Shown here piece after piece: positions 8,304 through 16,083 of a stretch of 64,000 nt of DNA. The position numbers and the translations under genes were made by a program. The DNA comes from Paraburkholderia heleia NBRC 101817 (GTDB taxonomy: Bacteria > Pseudomonadota > Gammaproteobacteria > Burkholderiales > Burkholderiaceae). The stretch is taken from contig NZ_BBJH01000002.1 of NCBI RefSeq assembly GCF_000739775.1, forward strand, positions 124,001-188,000, written 5' to 3'. Position 1 is the first letter of the stretch. Each line of letters starts with the position of its first letter. The notes below the pieces were generated by a model. It was not told the origin of the DNA and did not search any database. It saw only the letters and a list, made by a program, of their open reading frames with translations.

Positions 8304-9251
8304 TTGAATCTGAAGCACGTCGAGGCGTTTCGCGCGGTGATGGTGTCGGGCTCGATGACAGCCGCGGCGAAGGCGCTCTACACCTCCCAGCCCAACGTGA
8401 GCCGCCTGATCGGACAACTGGAGCGCGAGACGGGGCTCACGCTGTTTCAGCGCGTGGGCATCCGCCTCATTCCCACGAGCGAGGGCAATGCGTTTTTTCG
8501 CGAGGTCGAGCGCGCGTACGTGGGTTTGCAAGGACTCAGCAACGCCGCCGCGCAAATCCGCAATCTCGGCAGCGGGCGTCTGCGCATTGCCGCCATGCCT
8601 TCCGCTGGGCTCACGCTCGTGCCGCACGCCATCGACAAGTTCCGCCGCCTCTTTCCGGGCGTGACGGTCTCGCTGCACGTGAATACGTCGGGCACGGTGA
8701 ACCACTGGACCGGTTCGCAGTTCTGCGACCTGGGCGTGGCGGTGTACATCAGCGAAGCGTCGAGCTGTGAGGTCGAACTGCTCTCGAAGGTTGCGGCCGT
8801 CTGCGTGATGCCGGCCTCGCACCCGCTCGCGAAAAAGACCATGATCCGGCCTGCCGATCTGGAGGGGGAGTCGTTCATCTCGCTGTGCCACGGCGACGGC
8901 ACGCGCACGCAAATGGACGAAGTGTTCCAGCGCGCGGGCGTGGAGCGCGTGCTCGCCATCGAGGCGCAGTACACGGCGATCTGCTGCGAGATGGTCCGCT
9001 GCGGCATGGGCGTGACGCTCGCGCATCCCATCGTTGCGCGTGATTTCGCGGGGCCGGACATTGCGATCCGGCCGTTCTCGCCGGCGGTAATGTTCCCCAC
9101 GTACTTGCTGTTTCCGCCGAACCGGCCGCGCGAGCGTCTCGTGGCCGAATTCGTCGAGGTGCTGCGCGAGCATCACGACGGCTTGATTGCGCAGATGAAA
9201 GCGGCCGATCGCGAGCCCGCGCGCAAACGTGGGAAAAAAGCGGTGACTTGA
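8304..9251 (+). CDS. LysR-family regulator, OccR/NocR-like
   Basis: 315 aa, normal LysR length. It starts at TTG (8304), with AGGAGA seven bases upstream. An N-terminal winged HTH (residues 1-65: MNLKHVEAFRAVM, then TAAAKALYTSQPNVSRLIGQLE) is followed by a complete effector domain. The opening residues and the pattern after the HTH (LQGLSNAAAQIRNLGSGRLRIAAMPS) resemble OccR and NocR, the octopine and nopaline catabolism regulators. It is divergent from the importer/dehydrogenase operon, so it probably senses the imported compound and controls that operon. The resemblance to OccR supports an opine-like or arginine/ornithine-derived substrate, without proving it. Confidence 0.85.
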   Translation: MNLKHVEAFRAVMVSGSMTAAAKALYTSQPNVSRLIGQLERETGLTLFQRVGIRLIPTSEGNAFFREVERAYVGLQGLSNAAAQIRNLGSGRLRIAAMPSAGLTLVPHAIDKFRRLFPGVTVSLHVNTSGTVNHWTGSQFCDLGVAVYISEASSCEVELLSKVAAVCVMPASHPLAKKTMIRPADLEGESFISLCHGDGTRTQMDEVFQRAGVERVLAIEAQYTAICCEMVRCGMGVTLAHPIVARDFAGPDIAIRPFSPAVMFPTYLLFPPNRPRERLVAEFVEVLREHHDGLIAQMKAADREPARKRGKKAVT

Positions 9252-9266
9252 GGCGCGCGCTCAAGT
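9246..9266. other. hairpin spanning the stop codons of two convergent genes
   Basis: ACTTGAG (9246-9252) and CTCAAGT (9260-9266) are perfect inverted arms around a GCGCGCG loop. The stop codons of the two convergent LysR-type genes sit inside the two arms, only 9 bp apart. There is no T-run on either strand, so it is at best a weak bidirectional terminator. Confidence 0.35.
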
Positions 9267-9575
9267 GCGGCTTGTCACACCGCGCTTCTTCTGCGCCGCG
9301 CGCTCCACGAGATGTTCGACCATGCGCCGCGCCGCGGGCTGCAGCGTGATCTTCACGCTGCGTACATGCTCGATCAGCGCCAGTCCCGCCGCAGTAGGCT
9401 GCACGCCGCGGCGCGAGCGCGTGAGCAGCGGCACGCCGAATTCGCTTTCGAGCTGGGCAATGCGCTTGCTGATGGCCGAAGGCTCGATGTGCTCCTCGCG
9501 CGCCGCGCGCCCCATGTTGCCGTGCTCGCACACGCTCACGAGCAGGCGCAGGGTCTTGAGGTCGAAGTCGTGCAC
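9261..9575 (-). CDS. truncated LysR-type regulator, HTH half only
   Basis: 104 aa from a GTG start (9575) with GGAG upstream. Residues 1-65 are a clean LysR winged HTH (LKTLRLLVSVCEHGNMGRAA, then EPSAISKRIAQLESEFGVPL). LysR proteins are normally about 300 aa; here the frame stops after the linker helix and the whole effector-binding domain is absent. The stop falls 9 bp from the end of the convergent LysR gene, so the missing two thirds were probably removed by a deletion that joined the two genes. It is divergent from the lyase/CoA-transferase pair and probably once regulated it. A DNA-binding fragment could still repress, but inducer control must be lost. Confidence 0.7.
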   Translation of the reverse strand: MHDFDLKTLRLLVSVCEHGNMGRAAREEHIEPSAISKRIAQLESEFGVPLLTRSRRGVQPTAAGLALIEHVRSVKITLQPAARRMVEHLVERAAQKKRGVTSRT

Positions 9576-9624
9576 GGTGTCTCCTTGCCGCGTTTTCTGG
9601 GTTTCCAGTCCGGAATCATGAGGC

Positions 9625-9656
9625 TTCCAAAATACCGCTTTATGTATTTTGTGGAA
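9625..9656. promoter_or_regulatory. candidate operator between truncated LysR and lyase gene
   Basis: TTCCAAAATAC (9625-9635) faces GTATTTTGTGGAA (9644-9656). The arms match apart from one unpaired base and surround an eight-base A/T-containing centre. The element lies 50-80 bp upstream of both divergent starts, the usual position for a LysR recognition site, and is A/T-rich compared with its surroundings. Confidence 0.5.
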
Positions 9657-9703
9657 TGCCTAAAGTTAGCACATCGCTGGAGACAAAAAATGGAGACACC
9701 TTC

Positions 9704-10384
9704 ATGCCCCCACTACCGCAGCGCTGCGTCATACGCGAGGTTGGCTTGCGCGACGGCCTGCAGAGCATCCAGACGGTGCTCCCTACCGGGCACAAAATCG
9801 AATGGATCCGCGCCGCGCACGAGGCCGGCCAGCGCGAGATCGAGGTGGGCTCGTTCGTGCCCGCCCGCCGCCTGCCGCAACTCGCGGATACGGCGGAACT
9901 CGTCGCTTATGCAAAGACGCTGCCGGGTCTCTTCGTCTCGGTGCTCGCGCCGAACCTGAAGGGCGCCGAGCGCGCGCTGGCGGCGCAAGCGGACCCGATG
10001 CTCGTGCCCCTTTCCGCCAGTGAAGCGCATAGCCTCGCGAATCTGCGCAAGACGCCCGATGACGTGGTGGCCGAAGTGGCGCGCATACGCGGCCTCGCGC
10101 TCGCCAACGTCTATGCGGCGCTGGAGGCGGGTATCACGCGCTTTGACGCCACGCTCGGCGGCTTTGGCGGATGTCCGCACGCGCCGGGCGCGAGCGGCAA
10201 TGCATCGAGCGAAGACCTCGCGTTCATGCTCGCCAGCATGGGCCTCGACACCGGCATCGACATCGAACGGCTGCTGGCGCTGCGCGCACGCGTGGCCCAG
10301 TGGCTGGAGGGCGAAACGCTGCACGGCACGCTCTGGCGCGCCAGTCTGCCGAAGACCTTTGGCGCAATCGCACACCGCGCCTGA
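9704..10384 (+). pseudogene. HMG-CoA-lyase-like protein with internal in-frame deletion
   Basis: 226 aa from ATG 9704, which has GGAG eight bases upstream; the family is usually about 300 aa. The N-terminal part is normal (REVGLRDGLQ with the metal-ligand Asp; APNLKGAERALAAQ; SASEAHSLANLRKT). The C-terminal part has the active-site loop GGFGGCPHAPGASGN. Between them, near 10081-10092, the text jumps from the helix after SEAHSLANL straight to RGLALANVYAALEAG. In relatives these are separated by about 80-85 residues that include a barrel strand, the GDT/SDT strand and the HxH metal ligands just before RGLALAN. The frame is kept, so a protein may be made, but lyase activity should be lost. Upstream and downstream genes suggest a former branched-acid or citramalyl-type CoA pathway. 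Confidence 0.75.
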
Positions 10385-10400
10385 CTAGTTTGAGATCCTT

Positions 10401-11552
10401 ATGAATACGCAGAACCGTTTGCCGCTAGAAGGCGTGCGCGTCGTCGAGTTCACGCACATGGTCATGGGCCCCACCTGCGGGATGATCCTCGCGGACCTGG
10501 GCGCCGAAGTCATCAAGATCGAACCGCCCGGCGGCGACAAGACGCGCAATTTGCCGGGCCTCGGCATCGGCTTTTTCCGCTCGTTCAACCGCAACAAGAA
10601 GAGCGTGGTGCTCGACATCAACACCGAGTCGGGCCGTGCGGCAGCCGTCGAGCTGATCGGCGAGTGCGACGTGATGCTGGAAAACTTCCGGCCCGGCCTC
10701 ATGGAAAAGCTCGGCCTCGATTACGCCACGCTCTCGCAGCGCTACCCGCGCCTCATTTACGTCTCGCACAAGGGATTTTTGCCGGGTCCCTATGAAAAGC
10801 GCCTCGCGCTCGACGAAGTCGTGCAGATGATGGGCGGCCTCTCGTACATGACCGGGCCCGCGGGGCGGCCGCTGCGCGCGGGGACGTCGGTGAACGACAT
10901 CATGGGCGGCATGTTCGGCGCGATCGGCGTGCTGGCCGCGCTGCGCGAGCGCGACGCGACCGGGTGCGGTCAGGAGGTGCAGAGCGCGTTGTTCGAGAAC
11001 TGCGTGTTCCTCAGCGCGCAGCACATGCAGCAATACGCCATGACGCACGAAGCGCCGCCGCCGATGCCTTCGCGCGTGTCGGCCTGGAGCGTGTACGACG
11101 TGTTCACGCTTGCCGAAGGCGAACAGCTTTTCATCGGTGCGGTGAGCGACAAGCAGTTCGTGACGCTGTGCGACGTGATCGGCTACCCGCAGCTCGCCGC
11201 CGAGCCGCAGTTTGCGAACAACGCGCTGCGCGTGGCGGCGCGGCCCGAGCTGCTCGAGCGCCTCGGCGCCGCGCTCGCCGCCCAGCAGGCGGCCGAACTC
11301 ATGCCGCGTCTCGAAGCGGCCGGCATTCCGTACGCGCCGATCGTGCGCCCCGACCAGCTGCTCGACGACCCGCACCTCAAGGCGAGCGGCGGACTCGTGC
11401 CGATGCAGACCGACGACGGCGGCATGACCGAAGTCGTGCTGCTGCCGCTCATGATGGGCGGCCGCCGTCCTGGGGTGCGTCAGCCGCTCGCGCGGGTGGG
11501 CGAGCATACCGAAGAGGTGCTGGCGGGCCTGAAGTTACACGCAGCACCTTGA
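10401..11552 (+). CDS. CaiB/BaiF family III CoA-transferase
   Basis: 383 aa, close to the usual 390-400. The N-terminal signature (GVRVVEFTHMVMGPTCGMILADLGAEVIKIEPPGGD) and the catalytic-Asp region (VNDIMGGMFGAIGVLAAL) typical of family III CoA-transferases are present, so it looks intact. It moves CoA between a donor thioester and a carboxylic acid. It starts 16 nt after the lyase-like gene and forms an operon with it. Genes of these two families often occur together for activation and cleavage of a short branched dicarboxylic acid. Here the lyase is broken, so the transferase may now serve another role or be in early decay. Confidence 0.88.
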   Translation: MNTQNRLPLEGVRVVEFTHMVMGPTCGMILADLGAEVIKIEPPGGDKTRNLPGLGIGFFRSFNRNKKSVVLDINTESGRAAAVELIGECDVMLENFRPGLMEKLGLDYATLSQRYPRLIYVSHKGFLPGPYEKRLALDEVVQMMGGLSYMTGPAGRPLRAGTSVNDIMGGMFGAIGVLAALRERDATGCGQEVQSALFENCVFLSAQHMQQYAMTHEAPPPMPSRVSAWSVYDVFTLAEGEQLFIGAVSDKQFVTLCDVIGYPQLAAEPQFANNALRVAARPELLERLGAALAAQQAAELMPRLEAAGIPYAPIVRPDQLLDDPHLKASGGLVPMQTDDGGMTEVVLLPLMMGGRRPGVRQPLARVGEHTEEVLAGLKLHAAP

Positions 11553-11611
11553 GCCGGCGGCAGACGAAGGAAAAGCAGCAGGTTCGCAGTTTCGCGCGGG
11601 TCTGCCATATG

Positions 11612-11625
11612 GTTGCACGTGCAAC
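11612..11625. repeat. perfect 14-bp palindrome GTTGCACGTGCAAC
   Basis: The sequence reads identically on both strands and lies 60 bp past the CoA-transferase stop, just before the stop of the convergent DUF2322 gene. No T-run follows, so it is not an obvious terminator. It may be a protein site or chance in GC-rich DNA. Confidence 0.3.
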
Positions 11626-11627
11626 GC

Positions 11628-11969
11628 TCAGGCTGCGGCGATCACATCGATGCGCAGCGTCGGGCCGCCTGCCGCGATTTCGAGCAGACGATCGACGTTC
11701 GGGTGCGCGCCCGGACGGTTGCGCGCATCGGCGGTGTGCTCGGCGAACACGGCAAGGCCATGCTCGGCCGCGTTGGCGTCGAGCGTGCCGAAGGCTTCGC
11801 GCAGATAGTGGTAGACCGCGAGCGAGCCCTGCTTGCCGGGCTTGTTTTCGATGCTCGCGCTCACGCTGCCCTGAGCGTCCACGAGATCGATGCGCTCGAT
11901 GCAGTCGATGCCCGGCAGCAGTGCGAGATTGTCCTTGAAGACGGCGCCCGGTTGAATTGCCTGAATCAC
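11628..11969 (-). CDS. DUF2322 family protein
   Basis: 113 aa from GTG 11969, which has GGAG nine bases upstream; the open frame extends further but without a ribosome site or family similarity. The text (FKDNLALLPGIDCIERIDLV, then SIENKPGKQGSLAVYHYLRE and HPNVDRLLEIAAGG) matches what I know of DUF2322, a small proteobacterial cytoplasmic family of unknown function. There is no signal peptide or membrane segment. It is convergent with the CoA-transferase and stands alone. Confidence 0.78.
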   Translation of the reverse strand: MIQAIQPGAVFKDNLALLPGIDCIERIDLVDAQGSVSASIENKPGKQGSLAVYHYLREAFGTLDANAAEHGLAVFAEHTADARNRPGAHPNVDRLLEIAAGGPTLRIDVIAAA

Positions 11970-12543
11970 TGAAAACACTCCGTTGGTTCGATAAATGGCT
12001 TTTGCGGAGCCGTATCTTAGCCGATCGGGCTTGGGCTGGCGCCAATCGCAATCGAAGAAGCGCATGTCCAGCGAAGTGACGGGACAGGCTCGATGGGGCG
12101 ATTCGATGTGCAGAACGCGCGCTGCCACGTGCCGAAGAGGAATACGTCGGTGCGTTTCGAGCGGCCACGCCCAACTCAGCAGGATGCCTTTGCCGGGTTG
12201 TCTAATCCGTTTCTACCACTGCCCTGAAACTCGAACCTTGTTCTTCATCTCGACGTTTTGTTTTGTCCGCGTGTGACCCACTGTCGAACAGTGGCCTGCT
12301 GATCGATGGAAGCCAGGTCAGCATGGCTTCCGGCATCAACCAGGGTTCGCGCTGGGCTTGCCCGGTAAGGAAGACTGGACGACGGCCTGGCCACATCAGT
12401 TCAGCATTGCGTTGGCATTCGCGCTCAAGCCGCCGCCTGGAATGTATGCAGTTCAGATACCTTTGGATATAGCTCTTGAGCATCGCGCATGGGTGGCAGG
12501 ACGTGCCGCCCGTGAGCGGCGGCGTTCCCGCCGCCGCTTGCGC
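11970..12543. other. gene-poor gap with one unexplained protein-like stretch
   Basis: 574 bp without a convincing gene. A perfect inverted repeat CCACTGT-cga-ACAGTGG lies at 12278-12294. After it, from about 12340 to 12480 on the plus strand, an open stretch without a start reads like coding sequence (KEDWTTAWPHQFSIALAFAL, then GMYAVQIPLDIALE). I do not recognise the family. It could be the last fragment of a deleted gene, since it is followed directly by another gene remnant. Confidence 0.3.
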
Positions 12544-13182
12544 TCAGGGCAAAATGATCTTGCGTGTGAATTCGGCTGTTACGTTGGGATTCGTCGTGGC
12601 TATACCGAATACGGGAAATACAGTTGTCGAACCGCTGGCAGCCAGGCCCATGTAATCGCCGAGGAAATGACCGCCCGCAACGGGAGCATTCAGGATGTTG
12701 AACGAGGCGTCGGTGAGCTTGCGCTCATTACCCCAATTGGCAGGGTTCGTGCAGGCAGTGGCGGTCGAACAGAACACCGCGAAATAATCTGTGCCCTCGA
12801 AGCCGGCAGGCGTGTTCGTGTCGTTACGAAAATCGTAGTAGGTCACCACGATCGTATCGCCGTTGCCCGACGCCACGACCGCTGGAATGAAAGCCTGCTG
12901 ACGGCAGGGGTTCGTTCCGTTTGGCGGCGTCTTGTTGATCATCACCGGTGTTGACCAGGTCGCTCCGCCGTCAACCGATTCGCTAAAGGCGATCCCGTCG
13001 ACCGGGATCGATACGGTGGGCGTGGTGCAGGTCGCGGTCGAAAAACGTTCGTCCTGCCAGGTGAGATAGATTGCCCCCGTGACCGGGTTCACAGCAACGC
13101 TATAGAGTATGGACGCATCGCGTACTGACTGGCCGCTGTCGGTGTCACAGCCTGCGTGAACGTCCAGCTCTGCACATACCAA
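12544..13182 (-). pseudogene. sialidase-like (BNR/Asp-box) protein, 3' remnant
   Basis: The open frame holds 212 residues. It begins right after an in-frame TAG and would have to start at a TTG without a ribosome site. From about residue 15 onward it reads as the C-terminal half of an exo-sialidase-like beta-propeller (ILYSVAVNPVTGAIYLTWQD). It includes a textbook Asp-box, SESVDGGATWSTP, and ends naturally. Secreted relatives are usually 400-550 aa with a signal peptide; here the N-terminal half, signal peptide and earlier blades are missing. Without them it is unlikely to be exported or to fold. Upstream DNA shows no matching frame, so the 5' part was deleted rather than only frameshifted. 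Confidence 0.65.
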
Positions 13183-13508
13183 AACACACTAGTTCACGCC
13201 AGCCGCATTGGTGTGAAATATTCATTTCGGATGCCGATTTATGACGTGATGCCCGCGGTCCAGTTGGCGTGGCATGAGGTTTGCAGAACGACAGACAGAG
13301 CATGTATGCACATGCAGAAGGATGGTGACTGAGATTCACCGGATGCCTCAAAGACAAAGTCCGGCTCCGTCCCAGTGCTTTTTAGGCGTCGGTATTCTCT
13401 TCGGAATGCGAATTTAAACTATGTCGTGAAAATCATGCATTATGCAGCGCGCCGACGTCCGGTTGCCCATTTAAAGCGGAAGTTCCAGCAGGAGAATGCT
13501 CTCACGGA
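13183..13508. other. non-coding stretch
   Basis: About 330 bp between two gene fossils. Open frames here are short, rich in rare codons and lack ribosome sites. I see no promoter, RNA gene or repeat that I can support. Confidence 0.4.
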
Positions 13509-13618
13509 TCAGGACTGGGAGAAAACGATAGGCGTGCCAGTCCCCAAACTTTGTAGAAAATTTCGGTGCCGCCCGTGGACTTGAAGTAGCGCGGATCAGG
13601 GCTCGAAATCATCGGCAT
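13509..13618 (-). pseudogene. alpha/beta hydrolase (chloroperoxidase-like), N-terminal fossil with frameshift
   Basis: On the minus strand from ATG 13618 the text YFKSTGGTEIFYKVWG matches the start of non-haem chloroperoxidase-type alpha/beta hydrolases (DGTEIFYKDWG is the usual form). The frame then loses register in the G-run around 13541-13547. Shifting by one base restores TGTPIVFSQS, the expected next strand, but a TGA at 13509-13511 ends it. The expected HGWP oxyanion segment and everything after it, including the nucleophile Ser, Asp and His, are absent. So this is roughly the first 35 residues of a dead gene. Confidence 0.6.
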
Positions 13619-13800
13619 CTGAAAGACAAAGGCTTCTTCTGCTTGCGGCGTAAGCGAGCGCCCCGGTTGAGGCCGGGTGTTTGCTAGCGTTGGTGGCAGC
13701 AACGTGCGCAGCGATAATGCGGTCATGGTGCAATTCGCGGCTGCGCGATCGCGGAATGTGCGCAGATTTTGCTGCGTGCTCCAGCACCGGGCGGCGTTCG

Positions 13801-15279
13801 TCAGCGCGAAGAAAGCGACGGCTGCGTCTCGAGCGAAGCGGGGTCCCAGCCACCGCCGAGCGCCTTGAACGTCGAGATCGCTGCACGCGCGGATTCCGTT
13901 TGCGCTTGCGCGCGCGCGTCGGCGGCCTGGAGCAGGGTTTCGTTGGCATGCAATACGTCGATAAAGCTTGCCGCGCCACTCCGGTATGCGGTCATCGACG
14001 AATCCCTGGCTTTCGATAACGACGATTCCGCGTGCGCGAGCGTGGCCGCTTGTGACTCGCGATTCACCAATGACGAGAGCGAGTTTTCCACGTCTTCGGC
14101 GGCACGCAGGACGGACTGGCGATAAGCCGCGAGCGCCTGAGCGTCGGCGCCTTTCGCCGCGTTGACATCGGCGTTGATGCGCGCGAAGTCGAACAGGCGC
14201 CAGCGCAGCCCGACGAGCCCAGCCGCCTGGCTGGCTCCGCCCGAGAACAAGGTGCCGGCCGCCGCCGAGGTCGCGCTGCCGAGGAAGGCGTTCAGCGAGA
14301 CCGTGGGGTAGTACTCGCTGATCGCCGCGCCAATGCGCGCGTTGGCGGCGGCGAGGTGGCGTTCGGCGGCGATTAGATCGGGACGCCTTTGCAGCAGATC
14401 GGCCGGCGTGCCCATATCGGCGAGCGACGGCGCAACGGGGATCAAGGACGGCGGCCTCAGCTCGGCCCGATGTGTGCCCGGCGGCGTACCCAGCATCACG
14501 TCGAGGGCATTCGACGCCGCATCCAGCGCCGCGTCGAGGACGGGCACGCTGGCCTGAACCTGGTCGAGCGCGCCTTGTGCCTGCTGAACCTGATAGTCGG
14601 CGGCCGCGCCTTTCGAATACAGGAGCGTCACGTCCGCAAGCAGCGCCTGCTGCGTCTGCACCTGCCGGTTAGCGATATCGAGGCGCGCCTGGAGGCCGCG
14701 TATCGTGACGTAGATATCGGCAGTCTGGGCCGCGACGGCGAGCCGGGTGGCGACCGCCGCCGCCTGCGTCGCGGAGTAATCGGCGAGCGCGGCTTCACGT
14801 TGACGCCGCAGGCCGCCAAAAATGTCGATCTCCCAACCGGCCTCCAGATTGGTTTCGTACTCGGTGCCCCAGCGTTCGTAACCCGGCGTGGCGTTGAGCA
14901 ACTGACCGAACGGCGTGTCGATCGACTGATAGGCCCGCGCTGCCGAGGCGGAAACCGAGGCCGAGGGAAGCAGCGCCGCGTTGGCCGTGCCGAGGCGCGC
15001 GCGTGCCTGATCGATTTGCGCCACGGCCTGAGCGAGGTCCAGATTCTGGGCCAGCGCCTGCGAAACGTAGTGCGTGAGCAGCGGGTCGTTGAAGCCTTCC
15101 CACCAGGCAGAGAGATCGGCCGCCGGCGTCTTTGCCGCGCTGGCGGGTGGCGGCGGGGTCACGTAGTGCTGCGCCAGCGGCGCATCCGGGCGGTGGTAGT
15201 CGGGGCCCACGGCACAGGCTGAAAGGGCTGCGACGCTGGTCAGGAGAGCGAGTGGAACAAGCGGACGACGCAAAGACAT
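13801..15279 (-). CDS. RND efflux outer-membrane lipoprotein, NodT/OprM family
   Basis: 492 aa from ATG 15279 (MSLRRPL); an ATG two codons earlier is also possible. The signal peptide ends in a lipobox (LSAC, then AVGPDYHRPDAP), the hallmark start of NodT/OprM proteins. Two homologous halves rich in Ala/Gln helices (QALAQNLDLAQAVAQIDQAR, then RPDLIAAERHLAAANARIGA) form the trimeric beta-barrel and periplasmic tunnel. It is transcribed away from the TetR gene, while the adaptor and pump lie on the other side. The three together make a complete tripartite exporter. The palindrome at 15326-15353 lies about 50 bp upstream of its start. Confidence 0.9.
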   Translation of the reverse strand: MSLRRPLVPLALLTSVAALSACAVGPDYHRPDAPLAQHYVTPPPPASAAKTPAADLSAWWEGFNDPLLTHYVSQALAQNLDLAQAVAQIDQARARLGTANAALLPSASVSASAARAYQSIDTPFGQLLNATPGYERWGTEYETNLEAGWEIDIFGGLRRQREAALADYSATQAAAVATRLAVAAQTADIYVTIRGLQARLDIANRQVQTQQALLADVTLLYSKGAAADYQVQQAQGALDQVQASVPVLDAALDAASNALDVMLGTPPGTHRAELRPPSLIPVAPSLADMGTPADLLQRRPDLIAAERHLAAANARIGAAISEYYPTVSLNAFLGSATSAAAGTLFSGGASQAAGLVGLRWRLFDFARINADVNAAKGADAQALAAYRQSVLRAAEDVENSLSSLVNRESQAATLAHAESSLSKARDSSMTAYRSGAASFIDVLHANETLLQAADARAQAQTESARAAISTFKALGGGWDPASLETQPSLSSR

Positions 15280-15325
15280 GATCATCTCGGGAGCGGCAAC
15301 GGGTGAGGTAACGGGTGTGACTGGG

Positions 15326-15353
15326 TTGTGACCAATATACAATATGGTCACAA
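15326..15353. promoter_or_regulatory. TetR operator 1 (perfect inverted repeat)
   Basis: TTGTGACCA (15326-15334) and TGGTCACAA (15345-15353) are perfect 9-bp inverted arms around an A/T-rich ten-base centre (ATATACAATA). It sits between the divergent efflux outer-membrane gene and the TetR gene, 47 bp from the first and 37 bp from the second. This is the expected place for a repressor that shuts off both. Confidence 0.75.
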
Positions 15354-15389
15354 GTTGTCAACTACCGGGCGAGAGACTAAGCTTGGGAC

Positions 15390-16007
15390 ATGAACAAGCC
15401 CATGCCCTCCGCCTCCCCGTCCCGTGGCCCCTCGGACCACGAAGTGCGCATCCAGATCGTCGAAGCCGCAACGGAATACTTCAGTCGCTACGGCTATGAA
15501 AAGACCACGGTTTCCGATCTCGCGAAGGAAATCGGGTTTTCAAAAGCCTATATCTACAAATTTTTCGACTCGAAACAGGCGATCGGCGAAGTCATCTGTG
15601 CCAATCGCCTCGCCGCCATGATTGCGGCCGTCAGCGAAAACGTCGGCGACGCGCACAGCGCGACGGAGAAATTTCGCCGTATGTTCAAGACCTTACTGGC
15701 GGCGGGTAGCCAACTTTTCTTCCAGGACCGCAAGCTCTACGATATCGCCGCCGTCGCGGCCGCCTCGCCCTGGCCTTCCGTCAAGGGCTATGAAGAAAAG
15801 ATCCGCCAACTCATCGCCGACATTCTGCGGCTCGGACGTGAAACCGGCGAATTCGAACGCAAAACGCCAATGGATGAGGCGGTGAATGCGATCTTTCTGG
15901 TGATGAAGCCGTACTTCAATCCCTTGCTGCTCCAGTACAACCTCGACGCTGCCGACGAAGCAACGGTCCAGCTCGCGAGCCTGGTACTCAGAAGTCTTGC
16001 TCCATGA
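15390..16007 (+). CDS. TetR-family repressor of the RND efflux system
   Basis: 205 aa. The HTH lies at about residues 20-65 (IVEAATEYFSRYGYEKTTVS, then AKEIGFSKAYIYKFFDSKQA), the canonical TetR pattern. The C-terminal ligand-binding and dimer domain is full length. It is divergent from the outer-membrane gene and 77 bp upstream of the adaptor gene on the same strand. Operator-like repeats with identical spacing occur in front of both flanking units, so it most likely represses the whole exporter and itself, with a pump substrate as inducer. Confidence 0.87.
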   Translation: MNKPMPSASPSRGPSDHEVRIQIVEAATEYFSRYGYEKTTVSDLAKEIGFSKAYIYKFFDSKQAIGEVICANRLAAMIAAVSENVGDAHSATEKFRRMFKTLLAAGSQLFFQDRKLYDIAAVAAASPWPSVKGYEEKIRQLIADILRLGRETGEFERKTPMDEAVNAIFLVMKPYFNPLLLQYNLDAADEATVQLASLVLRSLAP

Positions 16008-16015
16008 ACCCGATC

Positions 16016-16039
16016 GTGACTGTTGACTGATTTGGTCAC
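16016..16039. promoter_or_regulatory. TetR operator 2, upstream of the adaptor/pump operon
   Basis: GTGAC (16016-16020) and GGTCAC (16034-16039) are separated by 13 bases. Operator 1 has the same GTGAC-N13-GGTCAC arrangement. It begins 9 bp after the TetR stop codon and ends 45 bp before the adaptor ATG. The inner bases differ, so shared recognition rests on the half-sites and their spacing. Confidence 0.6.
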
Positions 16040-16083
16040 TGGAATCAGAATGAGGCCTCCTGTTCTTTGCGAGGGGCGACCTC

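Noticed and set aside
12202-12483. A 93-codon minus-strand frame
   Set aside because: No ribosome site, no recognisable domain, and it overlaps the coding-like stretch on the other strand.
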